NCBI GenBank assembly: GCA_031279915.1
Contig: JAITHO010000155.1
Coordinates: 1-9,424, forward strand
Direction: 5' to 3'
Length of the DNA stretch: 9,424 nucleotides
DNA from: Tannerellaceae bacterium
GTDB lineage: Bacteria; Bacteroidota; Bacteroidia; Bacteroidales; Tannerellaceae
The notes beneath the pieces were generated by a model. The model ran no database searches. It was given only the letters and a program-made list of their open reading frames with translations, and was not told where the DNA came from. The translations under genes were made by a program, and so were the position numbers. Shown one piece after another: positions 6,795-9,424 of the stretch (within the stretch, counting starts at the first letter, position 1; the number at the start of each line of letters is the position of its first letter).

Positions 6795-6828
6795 ATTGTC
6801 AGATTAAACGACCATTTAAAGTGACAAT
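6795..6828 (+). repeat. Left 34-bp inverted-repeat site (candidate recombinase site)
   Basis: The site divides as ATTGTCAGATTAA, core ACGACCAT, TTAAAGTGACAAT. The two 13-bp parts are inverted copies of each other (11 of 13 match), and the 8-bp core is asymmetric. The reverse complement recurs at 6943-6976 with 31 of 34 identical bases. The similarity continues inward: a TGCAAAT block sits at the same distance, giving 51-bp arms (6795-6845 and 6926-6976). The layout is that of a tyrosine-recombinase crossover site; paired operators are the alternative. Confidence 0.8.
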
Positions 6829-6837
6829 AAGTTATTG
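6825..6837. repeat. 13-bp palindrome at the inner edge of the left site
   Basis: CAATAAGTTATTG is a perfect palindrome around its central G and overlaps the last four bases of the left 34-bp site. An 11-bp palindrome, ACAATAATTGT, sits at the matching place on the right (6937-6947). Both fall where the leftward transcript or its inverted counterpart would start. Confidence 0.6.
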
Positions 6838-6840
6838 TTG

Positions 6841-6870
6841 CAAATATAATAGGCGGAAGCAGATAAACAA
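6841..6870 (-). promoter_or_regulatory. Bacteroides-type promoter inside the inverted repeat, facing the sigma gene
   Basis: Read leftward the sequence is TTG (6870-6868), 19 bp, then TATATTTG (6848-6841). The -7 box is an exact TAnnTTTG, and the -33 TTG lies at the preferred spacing. The start should be near 6834, giving a leader of about 110 nt that contains the left 34-bp site before the sigma ATG at 6721. This is the best promoter in the window. Inverted between the two 34-bp sites it would occupy about 6901-6930 and face fecR. Confidence 0.65.
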
Positions 6871-6942
6871 GGTATCACCATGATTTATTGGAGCAAAGAA
6901 TAGCCGGCGGATAAAGCTGCGGCGCATTTGCACCATACAATA

Positions 6943-6976
6943 ATTGTCACTTTAAATGGTCGTTTTCGCTGACAAT
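6943..6976 (-). repeat. Right 34-bp inverted-repeat site (candidate recombinase site)
   Basis: Read on the minus strand the site is ATTGTCAGCGAAA, core ACGACCAT, TTAAAGTGACAAT. It differs from the left site only at three adjacent bases (CGA instead of ATT) in one half-site; the core and the other half-site are identical. The two cores face each other in opposite directions, the arrangement that gives inversion rather than deletion. Site centres are 148 bp apart. Confidence 0.8.
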
Positions 6977-6983
6977 AACTTTG
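6976..6983 (+). promoter_or_regulatory. Lone rightward -7 box before fecR
   Basis: TAACTTTG matches TAnnTTTG and starts on the last base of the right 34-bp site. No TTG is found 19 bp upstream, so it may be weak, may depend on an activator, or may arise by chance. If active it would give fecR a leader of about 145 nt. Confidence 0.3.
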
Positions 6984-7134
6984 CTCCGCCGCCTTTACTC
7001 TCGGCGATCAATCCTCTCCCGCAAGTATTATCCTCCCTCGTCTCGGCCTCCAATCACGTCATTCTGCAGAAATAAAGTTCGGCAGCGGCTGTCGCATTTC
7101 CCGTTTTCGTGTGTTATAGAATAAAAAGACAAGT

Positions 7135-8100
7135 ATGGAAGAACATGAAAAGATAAAGGAAGAGCTCGGCGCGGCTGAAGCTATCTACCGCAAGATTGTT
7201 GAATATGAGAAATATGATGCAGGCGCGGCCTATCGCAAAACGGCGCGTCGCATCTCGGGTATGGAATGGCGCAGCCGTGCGGCGATGTACTTCCAGCGAG
7301 TGGCAGCGGCCCTATTCTTGCCCGTTCTGCTCGGAACGGCGGCGTTAGCCTGGCTATATTCCGAGCAGAGGCGCGAGATTGTCGATAATGTTCCGTACTA
7401 TTCGGTGAAGTCGGCTCCCGGATTGATTTCACAGATCTCCCTGCCCGACGGGACGCAGGTATGGCTGAATACCGAAAGCAGCTTGCGCTATCCGGCCCGC
7501 TTCAGCAGCGCAGAGCGATTGGTTGAGCTCGAAGGGGAGGCCTACTTTGCGGTGGAGGCCGATGCCGAACATCCCTTCACCGTTGCCGTCGGCAAAGCAG
7601 TCAGAGTATCCGCCCATGGCACCCGCTTCAACGTTAGCTCCACCGAAAGAGAGATGAGCGTGGAGGCCACCCTGGAGAGCGGATCCATTGACGTATCTCT
7701 CGGCAATCGCTCCCTCAAGCTGCATCCCAACCAAATGGCCACGGTGGATCTGACGATAGGCACCTTGGTTTCAAGAAACATCAATGCCTGGGAAAAGACT
7801 GCCTGGAAAGACGGTCGACTAATATTCCGCAACGCCGGCATGGAAGAGGTAGCTCATAAACTCTCCAAGAAGTACAACGTCGACATCCAGTTTGCATCCG
7901 CCGACGTTCTCCGCCACAAATTCTGGGCCTCGTTCACAACCGAATCAATCACCCAGATCCTCGACTACATGAAGCTAGCCGCCCCCATCGACTGGTCGTA
8001 CTCCGAACCCCGCCAGCTCGACGACTACTCATACGCCCGCCGCATAATCATCATCAAAAGCAGAAAGGAGGTGACCAAAGCAAAGCTGATACGCAAGTGA
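7135..8100 (+). CDS. FecR-family anti-sigma factor
   Basis: This 321-residue single-pass inner-membrane protein should hold the ECF sigma factor in the cytoplasm and release it when the outer-membrane receptor binds its ligand. Residues 1-50 are the cytosolic sigma-binding part, and about 53-75 are the membrane helix (RVAAALFLPVLLGTAALAWL). Residues about 95-195 form the periplasmic FecR domain, with the signature ISLPDGTQVWLN (101-112) and the LEGEAYFAV strand (132-140). A C-terminal DUF4974-type domain starts near AWKDGRLIFRN (223-233) and runs through EEVAHKLSKKYNVDIQF to about 305. The receptor gene follows after 76 bp, and the sigma gene lies divergently upstream. The ATG is preceded by an A-rich stretch, as is common in this phylum. 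Confidence 0.93.
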   Translation: MEEHEKIKEELGAAEAIYRKIVEYEKYDAGAAYRKTARRISGMEWRSRAAMYFQRVAAALFLPVLLGTAALAWLYSEQRREIVDNVPYYSVKSAPGLISQISLPDGTQVWLNTESSLRYPARFSSAERLVELEGEAYFAVEADAEHPFTVAVGKAVRVSAHGTRFNVSSTEREMSVEATLESGSIDVSLGNRSLKLHPNQMATVDLTIGTLVSRNINAWEKTAWKDGRLIFRNAGMEEVAHKLSKKYNVDIQFASADVLRHKFWASFTTESITQILDYMKLAAPIDWSYSEPRQLDDYSYARRIIIIKSRKEVTKAKLIRK

Positions 8101-8130
8101 GGACGCGATCCTCCAAATGAGTTAGGAATC

Positions 8131-8148
8131 TCCCCCCTCAGAGGGGAT
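8131..8148. repeat. GC-rich hairpin between fecR and the SusC gene
   Basis: CCCCTC-A-GAGGGG (8134-8146) is a perfect inverted repeat in the 76-bp gap. No T-run follows, so it is a poor intrinsic terminator; it could attenuate transcription or protect the mRNA between anti-sigma and receptor genes. Its surroundings, TCTCCC before and GGGGATAGTTA after, resemble the GC-rich half of the array units at 4386-4450. Confidence 0.55.
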
Positions 8149-8176
8149 AGTTATCAAACATACATCTAATTAAATT

Positions 8177-9424
8177 ATGAATCTACTGAACTTAAGCAAC
8201 GGGCGAACACCCCGTACATTTATTAGTATTATACGCATTATGAAACTTATAACCATTCTGTCGTTCGCTTTAATCTTGCAAGTTTATGCAGCGAACGGCT
8301 ACGCGCAATCGCAGGAAAGCAGCATCGAGCTGAAGAACGTTTCGGTTCGCGACGCGCTCGAAAGGATTGAAAAGGAGACGGGATACACCTTCCTTTTCGC
8401 CGAGCGCACGCTTGATACCCGCCGCACCGTAAGCCTTACATTCAAGGCCGGAAAGATAAAGGAAGCCCTCGACGATCTGTTCGGGGAGATGAACGTTGAA
8501 TACAGGATAGTCGATCGCCAGGTGATACTCTCGCCGCATCAGCCGTCGACCCTTCCGCAGCAGGATCCTCTGCGCCGGATCTCCGGCACAGTAACCGACT
8601 CGCATGGCGAGCCCATCATCGGAGCCAACGTCATAGAGAAAGGCACCACCAACGGAGCCGTGACCGACATCGACGGCAAGTACACGCTGAACGTTCGCGA
8701 AGGAGCCGTGCTGCAGATCTCGTATATTGGATATGTCTCCAAAGACATCGCCATCGGTCGGCAGAGCTCCATTGCAGTGCAGCTCTCGGAAGACACGCGG
8801 GCGATCGATGAGGTTGTTGTGATTGGATACGGAATCGTGAAGAAGAGCGATCTCACGGGATCAATCTCCAGCGTTTCATCCGAAGCGATCAACACGGGAG
8901 CCTCCAACTCGCCGGATCAGGCCTTGCGCGGCAAAACGTCGGGCATCTTTATTTCGGCTACATCCGGACAGCCCGGGGCGGGAGCTGTGGTGCGAATCAG
9001 GGGAACAAGTTCTATTCTTGGCTCCAATACTCCGCTGTACGTTATCGACGGTATTCCGATTACCGGTGGTGGAGCTGCCGAAGGCTTGGAGGGGAAGAGC
9101 ATTACTGCTCTAACGACCATCAATCCCTCCGACATTGAGTCTATGGAAATCCTGAAGGATGCTTCGGCTACGGCTATCTACGGCTCGCGCGGAGCCAACG
9201 GCGTTATTATGATCACGACAAAGCGAGGGAAGTTTGCGTCGCGCTTCAATGCCAACGTGAATATTGTTTACGGAACCCAAGAAGTAGATCATAAGATTCA
9301 GCTTACCACGCCCCAGGAATGGACGGAGCTTTGGAACGAATCTATGGATTACAAGAACTTCGGGCTGGGAAAATATGATATTGCCAACTTGCCGGCGCAA
9401 ACCGACTGGCAGAAGGCTCTGCTG
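8177..9424 (+). CDS. SusC/RagA-type TonB-dependent receptor with STN domain (3' end outside window)
   Basis: The frame is open for 416 codons to the window edge, so the C-terminal beta-barrel is missing. Order of domains: a signal peptide whose hydrophobic core begins at Met22 (MKLITILSFALILQVYA) and which probably ends at GYA-Q near residue 43; an STN domain at about 50-120 (VSVRDALERIEKETGYTFLF); a carboxypeptidase-regulatory-like domain at about 135-205 (ISGTVTDSHGEPIIGANV to ISYIGY); the TonB-box-like DEVVVIGYG (211-219); and the plug at about 225-335, with LRGKTSGIFI, VRIRGTSS, PLYVIDGIPI and SRGANGVIMITTKRG. SusC proteins import glycans or peptides across the outer membrane together with a SusD lipoprotein. 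The STN domain marks this one as a signal-transducing type that works through FecR. The start at 8177 gives the long N-region common in SusC proteins; the ATG at 8240 is an alternative. Confidence 0.95.
   Translation, partial: MNLLNLSNGRTPRTFISIIRIMKLITILSFALILQVYAANGYAQSQESSIELKNVSVRDALERIEKETGYTFLFAERTLDTRRTVSLTFKAGKIKEALDDLFGEMNVEYRIVDRQVILSPHQPSTLPQQDPLRRISGTVTDSHGEPIIGANVIEKGTTNGAVTDIDGKYTLNVREGAVLQISYIGYVSKDIAIGRQSSIAVQLSEDTRAIDEVVVIGYGIVKKSDLTGSISSVSSEAINTGASNSPDQALRGKTSGIFISATSGQPGAGAVVRIRGTSSILGSNTPLYVIDGIPITGGGAAEGLEGKSITALTTINPSDIESMEILKDASATAIYGSRGANGVIMITTKRGKFASRFNANVNIVYGTQEVDHKIQLTTPQEWTELWNESMDYKNFGLGKYDIANLPAQTDWQKALL

Larger units (their letters stand above)
6722..7134. other. 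Divergent sigma/fecR intergenic region with candidate inverton
   Basis: This 413-bp gap separates two divergent start codons. From left to right it holds a small inverted repeat (6743-6755), the left 34-bp site (6795-6828), a 13-bp palindrome at its edge (6825-6837), a leftward promoter (6841-6870), the right 34-bp site (6943-6976), a lone rightward -7 box (6976-6983), and about 150 bp of pyrimidine-rich leader before fecR in which I recognise nothing. There is no tRNA or known riboswitch that I can recognise. Confidence 0.8.

Noticed and set aside
6885..6920. Tiny ORF inside the candidate invertible segment
   Set aside because: An ATG near 6880 reaches a stop after seven codons; nothing supports translation.
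6943..6976. Sites read only as operators for a looping repressor
   Set aside because: This is not excluded, since the centres are 148 bp (about 14 turns) apart, but the identical asymmetric cores in opposite orientation and the enclosed promoter fit DNA inversion better.
8270..9400. Leftward ORFs opposite the SusC gene
   Set aside because: The plus frame has clear STN, carboxypeptidase-like and plug domains; the minus ORFs are shadows.

Overview
The window looks like a chromosome segment from a member of the Bacteroidales (phylum Bacteroidota). Four signs point this way: a SusC-type TonB-dependent receptor preceded by a FecR anti-sigma factor and an ECF sigma factor, an anaerobic sulfatase-maturating enzyme very like the Bacteroides one, lipoproteins with a cysteine lipobox, and promoter boxes of the Bacteroides type (TAnnTTTG) with little Shine-Dalgarno sequence. 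I cannot name the genus.

Layout. (i) Positions 1-82 hold the first 27 codons of a leftward lipoprotein gene with its own -7 box. (ii) Positions 189-4342 form a tight rightward operon: a secreted S9 serine peptidase of the DPP5/acylaminoacyl-peptidase type, a Yip1-like five-helix membrane protein, SmpB (trans-translation), and a nucleoside-recognition (Gate-domain) membrane protein whose start overlaps the smpB stop. (iii) Positions 4343-4868, between two convergent genes, are filled by about 13 tandem copies of a 41-42 bp unit. Each conserved unit has two stem-loops, one AT-rich and one GC-rich. The stems vary with compensating changes, and the units do not keep a reading frame, so this is structured non-coding sequence. 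(iv) Positions 4882-6075 (leftward) encode the radical SAM anaerobic sulfatase-maturating enzyme (anSME, chuR). (v) Positions 6155-6721 (leftward) encode an ECF sigma factor. (vi) Positions 6722-7134 are a divergent intergenic region with an unusual control element. (vii) Positions 7135-8100 (rightward) encode a FecR-type anti-sigma factor, followed from 8177 to the window end by a SusC/TonB-dependent receptor with an N-terminal STN signalling domain.

The most interesting element is at 6795-6976. Two 34-bp sites in inverted orientation, each built like a tyrosine-recombinase site (13-bp half-site, 8-bp asymmetric core, 13-bp half-site), bracket 114 bp that contains a good Bacteroides promoter (TTG-N19-TATATTTG). 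As sequenced, the promoter points at the sigma gene. Inversion would point it at fecR-susC. The mirror position in the present orientation has the same sequence with the -7 TA replaced by CG. I read this as a candidate invertible promoter that would switch transcription between the sigma factor and its anti-sigma/receptor operon. This is inferred from sequence only; no recombinase gene is in the window.

How the genes may work together: receptor (STN domain), FecR and ECF sigma form a standard outer-membrane signalling trio for uptake of a glycan or another ligand. The neighbouring anSME activates sulfatases and would fit a sulfated-glycan substrate, but no sulfatase or SusD gene is visible here.
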